In this document: piece after piece, positions 1 through 9,093 of the stretch
Layout: the number at the start of each line of letters is the position of its first letter
How positions within the stretch are numbered: position 1 is the stretch's first letter
Source: Hyphomicrobiales bacterium
Lineage (GTDB): Bacteria; Pseudomonadota; Alphaproteobacteria; Rhizobiales; Xanthobacteraceae
NCBI GenBank assembly: GCA_017305455.1
Contig: JAFKKO010000135.1
Location: 1-64,000 of the forward strand
Reading direction: 5' to 3'
DNA: 64,000 nt
Translations under genes and position numbers: made by a program
Notes under the pieces: model-generated
What the model was told of the DNA's origin: nothing
The model's database searches: none
The model's input: only the letters and a program-made list of their open reading frames with translations

Positions 1-129
1 AATGACGATGGCCCGCTGTGGGCGCGCGCGTTCGGTTTCATCGCGCTGGTCTTTGCCTGCGTGAATATTTTTGGCGGCTTCCTTGTGACCCAGCGCATGC
101 TGGCGATGTACAAGAAGAAGCAGAAGTAA
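1..129 (+). CDS. pntAB: NAD(P) transhydrogenase subunit alpha, part 2 (partial, C-terminus)
   Basis: The window opens inside this gene; frame 1 encodes 42 residues ending FLVTQRMLAMYKKKQK before TAA. This is the usual end of the small membrane part of the proton-translocating transhydrogenase alpha subunit in alphaproteobacteria, where PntA is split in two polypeptides. The last helix (FGFIALVFACVNIFGGFLV) and the basic tail are visible. pntB follows 15 nt later, which fixes the identity. The enzyme couples hydride transfer from NADH to NADP+ with proton entry across the inner membrane. The N-terminus is outside the window. Confidence 0.85.
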   Translation, partial: NDDGPLWARAFGFIALVFACVNIFGGFLVTQRMLAMYKKKQK

Positions 130-144
130 AGCGGGGCCGGGCCT

Positions 145-1545
145 ATGAATGCGAATCTCTCGGCGCTGCTCTATCTGGTTGCAGCCGTCCTCTTCATCCT
201 TTCGCTGCGCGGGCTCTCCAGCCCCGCGTCCTCCCGTCAGGGCAACTTCTTCGGCATGGTCGGCATGGCCATCGCCGTCGCCACCACGCTCGCCGCGCAT
301 CCGCCGGCCAGCGCGACCGGCTGGATCCTCGTCATCGCCGGCATCGCGATCGGCGGCGCGATCGGTGCGGTGATCGCGCGCCGCGTGCCGATGACGGCGA
401 TGCCCGAACTGGTTGCGGCCTTCCACTCGCTGGTCGGCATGGCGGCGGTGCTGGTCGCGGCCGGCGCGTTCTACGCGCCCGCGGCCTTCGACATCGGCAC
501 CCGCGGCAACATCCACGCTTCCAGCCTCGTTGAAATGTCGCTCGGCGTCGCCATCGGCGCGCTGACCTTCACCGGCTCGGTGATCGCGTTCCTCAAGCTG
601 TCGGGCCGCATGAGCGGCGCGCCGATCATCCTGCCGGCCCGCCACCTCATCAACATCGGTCTGGCGCTGGCGCTGGTGTTCTTCATCTATGGTCTCGTCA
701 CCTCGCAGAGCACGGTCGACTTCTGGCTGATCACCGTCATCGCGCTGGTGCTCGGCGTGCTGATCATCATCCCGATCGGCGGCGCGGACATGCCGGTCGT
801 GATCTCGATGCTGAACTCGTATTCGGGCTGGGCCGCGGCCGGCATCGGCTTCACGCTGGGCAACTCGGCGCTGATCATCACCGGTGCGCTGGTTGGCTCC
901 TCCGGTGCGATCCTGTCCTACATCATGTGCCACGCGATGAACCGCTCCTTCATCTCGGTCATCCTCGGCGGCTTCGGCGGTGAGACCGCGGTGGCCGGCG
1001 GTGGTGGCAGCGGCGAGGTCAAGCCGGTCAAGCTCGGCTCGGCGGACGACGCGGCCTTCATCATGAAGAACGCGCAGAAGGTCATCATCGTCCCCGGCTA
1101 CGGCATGGCGGTGGCGCAGGCCCAGCACGCGCTGCGTGAAATGGCCGACACGCTGAAGAAGGAAGGCGTCGAGGTGAAGTACGCCATCCATCCGGTGGCG
1201 GGCCGCATGCCCGGCCACATGAACGTGCTGCTGGCAGAAGCCAACGTGCCTTACGACGAGGTGTTCGAGCTCGAGGACATCAACTCGGAATTCGCGCAGG
1301 CCGACATCGCCTTCGTGATCGGCGCCAACGACGTCACCAACCCGGCGGCGGAAGAAGATCCGTCCTCGCCGATCTACGGCATGCCCGTGCTGCAGGTCTG
1401 GAAGGCCGGCACCGTGATGTTCATCAAGCGCTCGCTGGCCTCCGGCTATGCCGGCGTCGACAACCCGCTGTTCTATCGCGACAACACGATGATGCTGCTG
1501 GGCGACGCCAAGAAGATGACGGAGAACATCGTCAAGGCGATGTGA
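145..1545 (+). CDS. pntB: NAD(P) transhydrogenase subunit beta
   Basis: The 466-residue product has the family length. The N-terminal half (about 1-260) is a series of hydrophobic helices forming the proton channel. The C-terminal half is the NADP(H)-binding domain III, with VPGYGMAVAQAQ near residue 315 and HPVAGRMPGHMNVLLAEA near 350. It completes the PntA/PntB complex of the inner membrane that makes NADPH using the proton motive force. It is 15 nt after the alpha-2 gene, so they share a transcript, and a hairpin terminator follows at 1573-1605. Confidence 0.96.
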   Translation: MNANLSALLYLVAAVLFILSLRGLSSPASSRQGNFFGMVGMAIAVATTLAAHPPASATGWILVIAGIAIGGAIGAVIARRVPMTAMPELVAAFHSLVGMAAVLVAAGAFYAPAAFDIGTRGNIHASSLVEMSLGVAIGALTFTGSVIAFLKLSGRMSGAPIILPARHLINIGLALALVFFIYGLVTSQSTVDFWLITVIALVLGVLIIIPIGGADMPVVISMLNSYSGWAAAGIGFTLGNSALIITGALVGSSGAILSYIMCHAMNRSFISVILGGFGGETAVAGGGGSGEVKPVKLGSADDAAFIMKNAQKVIIVPGYGMAVAQAQHALREMADTLKKEGVEVKYAIHPVAGRMPGHMNVLLAEANVPYDEVFELEDINSEFAQADIAFVIGANDVTNPAAEEDPSSPIYGMPVLQVWKAGTVMFIKRSLASGYAGVDNPLFYRDNTMMLLGDAKKMTENIVKAM

Positions 1546-1572
1546 TCGGCTCTCCCGATCCGCTTCGAAATG

Positions 1573-1605
1573 AGCCCGGCCTGTCTCGCGCGGCCGGGCT
1601 TTTTC
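1573..1605 (+). terminator. Rho-independent terminator after pntB
   Basis: Arms AGCCCGGCC and GGCCGGGCT pair around a 10-nt loop and are followed by TTTT. It lies 28 nt after the pntB stop codon. Confidence 0.8.
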
Positions 1606-1630
1606 ATGCCCGCGGGCCGAAGGAAGGTAA

Positions 1631-1646
1631 ATATTACAGGTAATAT
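1631..1646. promoter_or_regulatory. Short inverted repeat upstream of broken antiporter gene
   Basis: ATATTAC-AG-GTAATAT is a perfect 7-bp inverted repeat in an AT-rich patch about 75 nt before the antiporter reading frame. It could be an operator for the former gene. No regulator is identifiable from the sequence. Confidence 0.35.
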
Positions 1647-1718
1647 AGTGGTCATACTGAGTTCATTGACACCGAATGGCGTTTTACAGCGCCGTCTCGG
1701 CTGATCTACTTTGGCCCG

Positions 1719-2793
1719 ATGGGGGCACTTACGCATGTGCCGCGATTGGCCTGGATCTTTCCGGCGCTCGCCACCCTGTTTGTGGTCCTCACCCTTATTC
1801 CATCGCTCGGCATCGGCTTTACGCCGTCGGTCGGCGGACTGGTGTTCGCTGCGATCCTGCTGGTGATCCTGTTCGGCACGGTGTTCGCCGCCGTGCATCA
1901 CGCCGAGGTCATCCCGAGCGTGTCGGCGAGCCTTACGGAACGCTGCTGCTGACGTTGGCGGTGACCGTCATTGAGCTTGCGCTGATCGCCACCATCATGC
2001 TCGGCGAGAAGTCGGCGCGACCCTGGCGCGCGACACGGTGTTCGCCGTGTTGATGATCGTCTGCAACGGTCTGGTCGGCATCTGCATTCTGGTCGGTTGC
2101 CTGCGCTATCGCGAGCAGGATTTTCAGGTCTCCGGCGCGAACCTTTATCTCAGCGTGCTGATCATGCCGAACTACACGCTGACCACGCCGGGGCCGGTCT
2201 CTTCCGCGACCAAACTCGGGTTCGTCAGTGTCGTCACCATCATCCTGTATGGTGTGTTTCTCTACACCCAGACCATCCGTCACCGCGATTGTTTCGTCTT
2301 CGGCAAGAGGAGCGAGGACGCTCACGCCGTCACTTCGCCAGCCATGCTGACTGCGAGCGCGGTGTTGCTGCTGATTTCGCTGGTTGCCGTGGTGCTGCTG
2401 GCCAAGGAGTTTTCGCAGGTGGTCGATGCCGGCGGGGCAGCGATCAATGCGCCGCCGGCCTTTGCCGGCATTGTCGTCGCCGCATTGGTGCTGTTGCCGG
2501 AGAGCATTGCTGCGCTGGGCGCGGCCCGCACAAACGACCTGCAGAAGAGCATCAATCTCGCGCTCGGCTCCTCGCTCGCCACCATCGGCCTGACCATTCC
2601 GGCGGTCTCGGCAACGGCGTATGTGCTCGACAAACCACTGGTTCTCGGCCTCGGCCCGCAGGAAATGGTGCTGCTGGTCATCACCATCCTGCTCAGCCTG
2701 CTGACCTTCGGCACCGGCCGCAGCAACATCCTGTTCGGCATGGTTCACATGCTGGTGTTCGCGATGTTTCTCTTTCTGGTGTTCGCGCCTTAA
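1719..2793 (+). pseudogene. chaA: Ca2+/H+ antiporter (ChaA/Y4hA type), broken by two frameshifts
   Basis: Three pieces in three frames make one cation/proton antiporter. Piece 1 (1719 to about 1910) runs through VHHAEVI. Piece 2 (about 1910-2020) carries GEPYGTLLLTLAVTVIELAL, the family's conserved membrane motif. Piece 3 (2038-2793) continues FAVLMIVCNGLVGIC to the C-terminus. Each switch looks like loss of one base: near 1908 (ATC.CCGAGCGT, where a His-Arg-Val-Gly-Glu-Pro stretch is expected) and near 2015 (TCGGCGCGACC). A few residues also seem missing near LYLSVLIMPNYT. A full protein would have about 360 residues and export Ca2+ or Na+/K+ in exchange for protons. Alternatives are sequencing errors in a GC-rich tract. 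Confidence 0.75.
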
Positions 2794-2909
2794 CGTTCCG
2801 AAAAGTTTTCAAACCTACACCGCCTCCGATTGCCACCGATCGGTCGCAGTTGATCCCTTAATCGGCCCCAAAGTTCCGGCATGCAGACGCAGCTTGGGGA
2901 AGTGGTTTG

Positions 2910-3806
2910 ATGATGATCAGGAAATTGCTGTCGAAATATTTCATGGAAGTCATTCCTTCCATCGTCGCGACGGTGGTCGGCGCTTACATCGTCACGCACT
3001 ACATCAACGCCAGGCCTGCCGCCGACAAGCCGCCCGTCACGGCCGCCGCTCCCGCCGTGCCTCAGAAGGCCGTGAGCGCGCCCGCGGCGCCCGCCAGGGC
3101 CGAGACCGCCAGAACCGAACCGGCGCGCTCCGAAGCGCGCGGCAAGCCTGAGTCCACGAAGTCCGAGTCCACGAAGTCCGAGTCCGCGAAGACCGATGAA
3201 GCCGATGCGCCGAACGAGAAGGCCGCATCGCGCAACCCGCGCCATCACCAGCCCGCGGTGAAAGAGAAGGCTGCCGCCAGGCCTGCCGTGCCGGCAGAAG
3301 CCGCCACCGCCGAGGATCGGCGTGATGCCAACGACATCGCCCGTGCCGCCATCGAGCGTCTGCGCGCCGAGCAGCCGCGCGCGGCGGAGGCCGCCAAGTC
3401 TGTTGAAGCCAAGTCTGTCGAAGCCAAGCCTGTTGAAGCAAAATCTTTAGAAGCCAAGTCCGCTGACAAGGCGCCCGAGCGCGCCAGGGTCAATCCGGTC
3501 GTCTATACGGCTCCTCCTCCGGCGGCCGCTGCGCCGACGGCTGCCGCGGCGTCGGTGCAGTCACTGCCGCCTGCCGTCACCGCGCCGCCTTCGGTGCGAG
3601 AGATCGCGATCCCGGCGGCTCCGGTGCCGGTCGCGACGCCGCCGCAATTGCCCGTCGCGAGGGCAGACGGAGAGCGCGCGCATCTCACGCCGCCCGCCGA
3701 TATTCCCGAGCGCCCGCTGGATCTGCGCGCCAAGGAGCACAGTTCGGTCGCCGAAGACGTGGTGTCCGCCGCGCGATCGGTGTTGCAGTCGGTGGTGCCG
3801 CACTAG
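2910..3806 (+). CDS. Membrane-anchored Ala/Pro/Lys-rich protein of unknown function
   Basis: The 298-residue product starts with one hydrophobic segment (about 10-28, MEVIPSIVATVVGAYIVTHY). The rest is low complexity, rich in Ala, Pro, Glu and Lys. It contains two sets of pentapeptide repeats: ESTKS three times (DNA 3150-3194) and AKSVE-like units four to five times (3393-3464). GGGGAAG seven nt before ATG 2910 supports this start over the in-frame TTG at 2907. The layout resembles a membrane-tethered periplasmic or cytoplasmic spacer protein, but no family is recognised. Its TAG stop shares the palindromic CTAG with the stop of the convergent regulator. Confidence 0.7.
   Translation: MMIRKLLSKYFMEVIPSIVATVVGAYIVTHYINARPAADKPPVTAAAPAVPQKAVSAPAAPARAETARTEPARSEARGKPESTKSESTKSESAKTDEADAPNEKAASRNPRHHQPAVKEKAAARPAVPAEAATAEDRRDANDIARAAIERLRAEQPRAAEAAKSVEAKSVEAKPVEAKSLEAKSADKAPERARVNPVVYTAPPPAAAAPTAAAASVQSLPPAVTAPPSVREIAIPAAPVPVATPPQLPVARADGERAHLTPPADIPERPLDLRAKEHSSVAEDVVSAARSVLQSVVPH
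3150..3194 (+). repeat. 15-bp tandem repeat, three units (ESTKS)
   Basis: Units starting at 3150, 3165 and 3180. The first two are identical (GAGTCCACGAAGTCC) and the third differs at two bases. It is inside the low-complexity protein gene. Confidence 0.85.
3393..3464 (+). repeat. 15-bp tandem repeat, about five units (AKSVE)
   Basis: Units begin at 3393, 3408, 3423, 3438 and a partial one at 3453, with consensus GCCAAGTCTGTTGAA. The copies have diverged mostly at synonymous or conservative positions, so the repeated peptide appears to be maintained. Confidence 0.8.
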
Positions 3807-4954
3807 GCTTTGGCAGCCGTCTTGCGGGCGGCCCTCTTCTTCGCCGGTTTTTCCGAGGGGGCAGGCTGTTCCTGCGGGGTCGCGACCTGTTCAAGAAACT
3901 CTTTCACCGTACTGACATGGCCGGCATTGGTCGCCACATAGCCGGGAAGCGTGGCGACGGCGTCGTGAAATTCGTCGCCCTTCATGATCTCGATGATGCG
4001 TTGCATCGGTTCGGTCTCGAGGAATGAGCGGCGTCCGACGAAGAAATAGTCCTCGGTCAGCAAGCGAATGAAATCGAGCCCGAACTGGCGCGCGGCGGCT
4101 TCCACGCCGAAACAGGCGTCGGCCATGTCGCTGGCGACATAGGCCGCAACCGCCGCGTGGGTGAATTCCATCTGCTGCGCGTCGTTGATCCTGGACGGTT
4201 TGATCTTGCTGAGATCGAGCAACTGGTCGAACAGCAGGCGCGTTCCCGAATCGTGATCGCGGTTGACGAAGCGGGCCTTCCGCTCGACGAGGTCGTTCAG
4301 CGAATTGATGTTCAGCGGATTGCCGCGCCGGACCATCAGGCCCATCTCGCGCGTCACGAAGCTGATGACGCGGTCCTCCCGCGGGTCAAGCCATTCGGTG
4401 AGGGTGGCGATGTTGCGTGCGCGCAGTTCGCCGCGCGGCAGATGCACGCCCGACAGATCGCACGCGCCCTGCGCCAGCGACACCAGCGAGTTCTGGTTGC
4501 TGACATAACGCAGGTCGACGCCGATGCCGGGCACGCGATCGAACAGCTCGCGCAGCTTGGACACCGCAAAGCCGTGGCTGGCATGAACGCGGATCACCGA
4601 CGGCTGCTGATGCAAAAACGGTTTGATCTCGGTGGCGAGTTCCTGTGCGAGGTTTTCAAGCTGCAGGCCAAGGCGCGCTTCGAGGCGCTGGCCGGCCCAC
4701 ACCAGCCTTTCGCCGAAGGGCGTCAGCGTGGTGCCCTTGCCCCGTTGCCGCTCCACCAGCGGCACGCCGAAGAAGTCCGACCACTGCTCGATCAGATTCC
4801 ACACATGCCGATACGACAGGCGTGCGTGTGCCGCCGCGCTGGTGAGCTTCCCGGTCTGCCGGATTTCATTGAGGATTCCGAGCATGACCACCGCGGTTTG
4901 CGGGCTGCCGTCCTTGTGAAATCGCCAGATGGTTTCAATCTCGATATTCAGCAC
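3803..4954 (-). CDS. LysR-type HTH / periplasmic-binding-like (PBP) domain transcriptional regulator
   Basis: The 383-residue protein has an N-terminal LysR/ModE-like winged helix (about 20-85; GKLTSAAAHARLSYRHVWNL, then VERQRGKGTTLTPFGERLV). A substrate-binding-protein-like domain follows (about 118-345; HASHGFAVSKLRELF, FVNRDHDSGTRLLFDQLL), as in regulators with a PBP-like effector domain for small ligands such as oxyanions. A Lys/Ala tail (KPAKKRAARKTAAKA) ends it. It is divergent from the aldehyde dehydrogenase gene across a 111-bp gap holding an inverted repeat, so it probably controls that gene and itself. The ligand is unknown. Confidence 0.85.
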   Translation of the reverse strand: MLNIEIETIWRFHKDGSPQTAVVMLGILNEIRQTGKLTSAAAHARLSYRHVWNLIEQWSDFFGVPLVERQRGKGTTLTPFGERLVWAGQRLEARLGLQLENLAQELATEIKPFLHQQPSVIRVHASHGFAVSKLRELFDRVPGIGVDLRYVSNQNSLVSLAQGACDLSGVHLPRGELRARNIATLTEWLDPREDRVISFVTREMGLMVRRGNPLNINSLNDLVERKARFVNRDHDSGTRLLFDQLLDLSKIKPSRINDAQQMEFTHAAVAAYVASDMADACFGVEAAARQFGLDFIRLLTEDYFFVGRRSFLETEPMQRIIEIMKGDEFHDAVATLPGYVATNAGHVSTVKEFLEQVATPQEQPAPSEKPAKKRAARKTAAKA

Positions 4955-4965
4955 GGCGCCTCCGC

Positions 4966-5016
4966 ATATGAATTTTAAGTCATATCAGCCAGAGACACTG
5001 GCGTGATTTATCATAT
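4966..5016. promoter_or_regulatory. Candidate operator between PBP-regulator and aldehyde dehydrogenase
   Basis: The divergent intergenic region has the inverted repeat ATATGA-N8-TCATAT (4966-4985). A third half-site TCATAT lies at 5011-5016, 31 bp or about three helical turns from the second. The position between a LysR-like regulator and its probable target supports an operator. This is inferred; no consensus for this regulator is known to me. Confidence 0.5.
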
Positions 5017-5065
5017 TTACCAAAGGGTATTTCCTTCCCATGCTGGATGCAACAACGGAGGAAAT

Positions 5066-6556
5066 ATGATGTCAATAGCATATAAATTGGATGCTGCCGA
5101 GACCCGCTTCGATGTGCGCGTTCCGAGCAAGCTGCTCCTGATCGACGGCCGTCATGTCGCGTCGGCATCCGGCCGGACCTTCAAGTCGATCAATCCGGCG
5201 ACGGAAGAAGTGATCGCAACGGTGGCGGAAGCCGGCGAGGCGGACGTCCATCGTGCGGTGGCCGCCGCGCGTCGCGCCTTCGAGGGGCCGTGGCGCACCA
5301 TGCGCGCGGCCGAGCGCGGTCACATCCTGCTGCGGCTTGCGGATCTGATGCAGCGGCACGCCGATGAGATCGCCCGGCTGGAAAGCCTCGATGCCGGCAA
5401 GCCGATCGCCGGCGTTCTGCGTCAGGACCTTCCCGCCGCGATCGATACGCTGACTTATTACGCCGGCTGGGCCGACAAGATCCTCGGCGAAGTGGTGCCG
5501 ACCCGGGACGATGCGCTGACCTACACCATGCGCGACCCGGTCGGCGTGGTGGCGGCGATCGTGCCCTGGAATTTCCCGCTGATGATCGGGATGTGGAAAC
5601 TCGCGCCGGCACTGGCTTGCGGTTGCACCGTGGTGATGAAGCCGGCCGAGCTCACCTCGCTGTCGGCGCTTCGGATCGGCGAGCTTGCGCTCGAGGCCGG
5701 TCTGCCGGCCGGCGTTTTCAACATCGTGCCCGGTCCGGGGCGTGTTGTCGGCGACGCGCTGGTCAATCACACGGACGTCGACATGGTGACGTTCACCGGC
5801 TCACCCGGCGTGGGGCGCGGAATCATGCGCGGCGCCGCCGGCAGCTTCAAGCGCGTGTCGCTGGAGCTTGGCGGCAAGTCGGCCAATGTGATCTTCGACG
5901 ATGCCGACCTCGTTGCAGCGACCCGCGCGGCGGCTTCCGGAGTTTTCTTCAACGCCGGTCAGGTCTGTTCGGCGGGCTCGCGCGTACTGGCGCAGGAGAA
6001 GGTTTATGACGAAGTCGTCGAGCGTCTGACGCACCGCGCCAGGTCGCTGCGGATGGGCGATCCGGCCGATCGCGCCACCTCGCTCGGACCGGTGATTTCC
6101 GAGAAGCAGATGAACAGCATTCTCGATTACGTCGATATCGGTCAGAAGGAGGGCGCCACGCTCATTACCGGCGGCGAGCGCGTCGGCAACCGGGGCTACT
6201 TTCTCAGCCCGGCGGTGTTCGCGAACGTCGGGCACGAGATGCGGATTTCGCAGGAGGAGATTTTCGGGCCCGTGGTCAGCGTCATCAAGTTCAAGGATGA
6301 GGACGACGCGATCCGCATCGCCAACGGCACCGCCTTCAGTCTCGCGGCCGGTGTATGGAGCAAGGATATCGGCCGTCTGCAGCGGTTCGCCAAGCGCGCC
6401 AAAGCCGGCACGGTATGGCTCAACACCTATGGCTATACCGATGTGCGGCTGCCATGGGGTGGAGCGGGCGACTCCGGCCTTGGCCGCGAGCATGGCACGG
6501 CCGCGCTCGAGCATTTCACCGAGCCGAAGGCGGTCTGGCTCAATCTGAACGGCTAG
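5066..6556 (+). CDS. NAD(P)-dependent aldehyde dehydrogenase
   Basis: ATG 5066 follows CGGAGG at good spacing, giving 496 residues. ALDH-family motifs are complete: VPWNFPLM (coenzyme site), FTGSPGVGR, the general base Glu in LELGGKSANV (about 266), and the nucleophile Cys in FFNAGQVCSAGSR (about 300). EEIFGPV is present near 400. It oxidises an aldehyde to the acid in the cytoplasm and most resembles the betaine/phenylacetaldehyde/gamma-aminobutyraldehyde class. The substrate cannot be read from sequence. It is divergent from the PBP-type regulator and ends before a bidirectional terminator. Confidence 0.93.
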   Translation: MMSIAYKLDAAETRFDVRVPSKLLLIDGRHVASASGRTFKSINPATEEVIATVAEAGEADVHRAVAAARRAFEGPWRTMRAAERGHILLRLADLMQRHADEIARLESLDAGKPIAGVLRQDLPAAIDTLTYYAGWADKILGEVVPTRDDALTYTMRDPVGVVAAIVPWNFPLMIGMWKLAPALACGCTVVMKPAELTSLSALRIGELALEAGLPAGVFNIVPGPGRVVGDALVNHTDVDMVTFTGSPGVGRGIMRGAAGSFKRVSLELGGKSANVIFDDADLVAATRAAASGVFFNAGQVCSAGSRVLAQEKVYDEVVERLTHRARSLRMGDPADRATSLGPVISEKQMNSILDYVDIGQKEGATLITGGERVGNRGYFLSPAVFANVGHEMRISQEEIFGPVVSVIKFKDEDDAIRIANGTAFSLAAGVWSKDIGRLQRFAKRAKAGTVWLNTYGYTDVRLPWGGAGDSGLGREHGTAALEHFTEPKAVWLNLNG

Positions 6557-6607
6557 CGGCTGGTCGCTCGGCAGGCTTGTGCAGCCTGCGGGCGCATCCC
6601 CTCAAAA

Positions 6608-6639
6608 CAAAAACGCGGGCTTTGCGGCCCGCGTTTTTG
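6608..6639. terminator. Bidirectional terminator between aldehyde dehydrogenase and rpsU
   Basis: Arms AAACGCGGGC and GCCCGCGTTT enclose a 6-nt loop, with A-runs before and T-runs after. It therefore works for both converging genes. Confidence 0.85.
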
Positions 6640-6660
6640 TGTCTGGAATTGTCGAATGAC

Positions 6661-6954
6661 TTAGCGCGGAGGGCGCGGACCGGCACTGCGGCCGGCAGCA
6701 CCACGATCGCCACCGGCGCCGGCGCCAAACACCGGCTTCGGCTTCATCGGCAGCAGGCCTTCGCGCTGCAGCTTCTTGCGCGCCAGCTTGCGGGCGCGGC
6801 GAACGGCTTCCGCCTTCTCGCGGGCCTTCTTCTCCGACGGCTTTTCATAATGACCGCGAAGCTTCATTTCGCGGAAAATGCCCTCACGCTGCATCTTCTT
6901 CTTCAGCGCCTTGAGAGCCTGGTCGACATTGTTATCGCGAACGAGAACCTGCAC
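6661..6954 (-). CDS. rpsU: 30S ribosomal protein S21
   Basis: The 97-residue product starts [20 protein letters not shown], the typical S21 N-terminus in alphaproteobacteria, with GTG at 6954 as start. An upstream in-frame start (6975) would add seven atypical residues. AAAGGA lies just upstream of the GTG. The middle is strongly basic and the C-terminus is a Gly/Arg/Pro extension ([20 protein letters not shown]) common in Hyphomicrobiales. It binds the 30S subunit platform near the anti-Shine-Dalgarno region of 16S rRNA and helps initiation. Confidence 0.93.
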   Translation of the reverse strand: MQVLVRDNNVDQALKALKKKMQREGIFREMKLRGHYEKPSEKKAREKAEAVRRARKLARKKLQREGLLPMKPKPVFGAGAGGDRGAAGRSAGPRPPR

Positions 6955-7100
6955 ACGGCATCCTTTATGGTTCAAAATTGGAATGCGGGAAGGGGCCGAA
7001 AACGGCCACGTCCAACCCTTCTGGGGCGCGGATTAGCAGATCGAACCTCTATTGTCCACCGGGCATGCCGCAAACCGGGGCGGAAAACCGTGATTTCCGC

Positions 7101-8210
7101 CTATTTCACCGGCGAGGCCAAAGGCTCCACAACGGTGACGTGACCCATCTTGCGGCCGGGCCGCGGGGTGCCCTTGCCGTAGAGATGGACGGTGGCGCCG
7201 GGCTTCGTCAGCCACTGTCCGTAATCCAGGATCTCGTCCCCGATCAGGTTGGTCATGGTCACGGAACCGTGGCGCAGCGGGCGGGCCAGCGGCCAGCCGG
7301 CGATCGCGCGGATATGCTGCTCGAACTGCGAGACCGAGGCGCCGTCCAGCGTCCAGTGTCCCGAATTGTGGACGCGCGGCGCGATCTCGTTGACCAGCAG
7401 GGTCGGTTCCTTGCCGCCGGTCACGACGAACAGTTCCACCGCCAGCACCCCGACATAATCGAGGGCGGTCGCGATCTTGCCGGCGATATCGCGGGCCTGC
7501 GCGGCCAGCGCCTCGGAAATGGCCGCGGGGGCATGCGAGGTCTTCAGGATGTGGTCGCGATGCTCGTTTTCGGTGACGTCGAAGCAGACCACCTCGCCAT
7601 TGGCGCCGCGGGCCGCAATCACCGAAACTTCGCGCTCGAACGGGATGAAGCCCTCGAGGATCGCCGATTTGGTGGCAAGTCTTTCCCAGACCTCCTGCGG
7701 ATCGTCGCCTTCGCGGATGATGATCTGACCCTTGCCGTCATAGCCGAACCGGCGCGTCTTCAGCACGGCGGGCAGGCCGATCCTGCCGATGGCGTCGATA
7801 AGGTCCTGGGCCGAGGCGACACTGGCATAGGGCGCGGTCGGGATGCCGAGTGCGGTGACGAAATCCTTCTCGGCGATCCGGTCCTGTGTTGTCTCCAGCA
7901 CCTTGGTGTTGGGCAGCACCGGGCGCCGCGCCGACAGGATCATCGCGGTCGCGGCCGGAACATTCTCGAATTCGTAGGTGATGACATCGACGTCGGCGGC
8001 AAACAGTTCCAGCGCCTCGACGTCGGCATATTCGGCACAGGTCGCGTGTTGCACCACGTCGAAAGCCGGCGAGTCCGGATCGGGAGAAAAGACCTGGGCC
8101 TTGAGGCCGAGACGGGCCGCGGCCAGAGCCAGCATCCGTCCCAATTGTCCGCCGCCGAGAATTCCAATGGTGTCGCCGGGCTTCAGCGCCACCTGCTTGT
8201 TCGATGTCAC
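7101..8210 (-). CDS. purK: N5-carboxyaminoimidazole ribonucleotide synthase
   Basis: The 369-residue ATP-grasp enzyme carries [16 protein letters not shown] at the N-terminus, [12 protein letters not shown] in the ATP-binding loop (about 145), and [14 protein letters not shown] in the metal/substrate site (about 268). It makes N5-CAIR from AIR, ATP and bicarbonate in purine synthesis. Translation starts at GTG 8210, which overlaps the purE stop (GTGA), so the two are translationally coupled. Confidence 0.97.
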   Translation of the reverse strand: MTSNKQVALKPGDTIGILGGGQLGRMLALAAARLGLKAQVFSPDPDSPAFDVVQHATCAEYADVEALELFAADVDVITYEFENVPAATAMILSARRPVLPNTKVLETTQDRIAEKDFVTALGIPTAPYASVASAQDLIDAIGRIGLPAVLKTRRFGYDGKGQIIIREGDDPQEVWERLATKSAILEGFIPFEREVSVIAARGANGEVVCFDVTENEHRDHILKTSHAPAAISEALAAQARDIAGKIATALDYVGVLAVELFVVTGGKEPTLLVNEIAPRVHNSGHWTLDGASVSQFEQHIRAIAGWPLARPLRHGSVTMTNLIGDEILDYGQWLTKPGATVHLYGKGTPRPGRKMGHVTVVEPLASPVK

Positions 8211-8695
8211 GCGGAATCCTCCGGCCGTTCCTTGACGGCCTCGGTCTGTTGCTTGCGCCAGGCGGCGAGCCGTGCGGCAAGCTTGGTGTCGGTGAGTGCC
8301 AGAACGCTTGCAGCGAGCAGCGCGGCATTGATAGCGCCGGCCTTGCCGATGGCCAAGGTGCCGACCGGAATACCGGCGGGCATTTGCACAATTGAATAGA
8401 GCGAATCGACGCCCGATAGCGCCTTGGATTCCACGGGAACGCCGAATACCGGCAGTTCGGTCAGCGCCGCGGTCATGCCGGGCAGATGGGCCGCGCCGCC
8501 CGCCCCGGCCAGAATGACCTTGAAGCCCGCCGCTTTCGCCCCCTTGGCGAAGGCATACAGCCGGTCCGGCGTGCGGTGGGCGGAAACGATCAGCCGCTCA
8601 TGGGCGATCTCAAGCGCGGTCAGCGTTGCGGCGGCATGCTGCATGGTCGCCCAGTCGGACTGGCTTCCCATGATGATGGCGACAGGAGGGGACAT
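8207..8695 (-). CDS. purE: N5-carboxyaminoimidazole ribonucleotide mutase
   Basis: The 162-residue product has the PurE signature [14 protein letters not shown] near the N-terminus, SAHRTPDRL and [16 protein letters not shown]. It moves the carboxyl group of N5-CAIR to C4 to give CAIR. It is the first gene of a purE-purK operon overlapping by 4 nt. Confidence 0.97.
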   Translation of the reverse strand: MSPPVAIIMGSQSDWATMQHAAATLTALEIAHERLIVSAHRTPDRLYAFAKGAKAAGFKVILAGAGGAAHLPGMTAALTELPVFGVPVESKALSGVDSLYSIVQMPAGIPVGTLAIGKAGAINAALLAASVLALTDTKLAARLAAWRKQQTEAVKERPEDSA

Positions 8696-8886
8696 GGCGG
8701 CTGGTCAGAGGAACACGGGAAAAAGCGCAAAAGGATTATAGAGGCGGACCTGTGCCGGACAACCGGTGCGGGAGCCCTCGCTGCATTCATGGTCAATATC
8801 GGCAAGTGTCGGCAAAATCTACCGAGAATACAATTTTATCGAAGCCACAGGCGGTGCGTGACAAAACGGTCACGCCGCTCAGCACA

Positions 8887-9093
8887 TCAAGCAATGATGT
8901 CGGGGGTAATCTGATCTTCCAGGAAGGCGATGCGGTCGCGCAACTGCAGCTTTCGTTTTTTCAGCCGCTGCAACCGTAACAGGTCCGGCGCCGGAGAGTG
9001 CTGCAACGCTTCGATCGCCGCGTCGAGGTCGCGATGTTCCTGCTGCAGTCTCGCAAGCTCAAGGCCAAATTCGTGATTGTCCTGCTCTGCCAT
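8887..9093 (-). CDS. DUF465 (YdcH-like) small coiled-coil protein
   Basis: The 68-residue protein is almost all charged helix: EFGLELARLQQEHRDLDAAI, then LLRLQRLKKRKLQLRDRIAFLE. This is the DUF465/YdcH pattern, with a two-helix hairpin and a basic KKRKL segment. Function is unknown. It faces a second DUF465 gene across a 303-bp gap. Confidence 0.8.
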   Translation of the reverse strand: MAEQDNHEFGLELARLQQEHRDLDAAIEALQHSPAPDLLRLQRLKKRKLQLRDRIAFLEDQITPDIIA

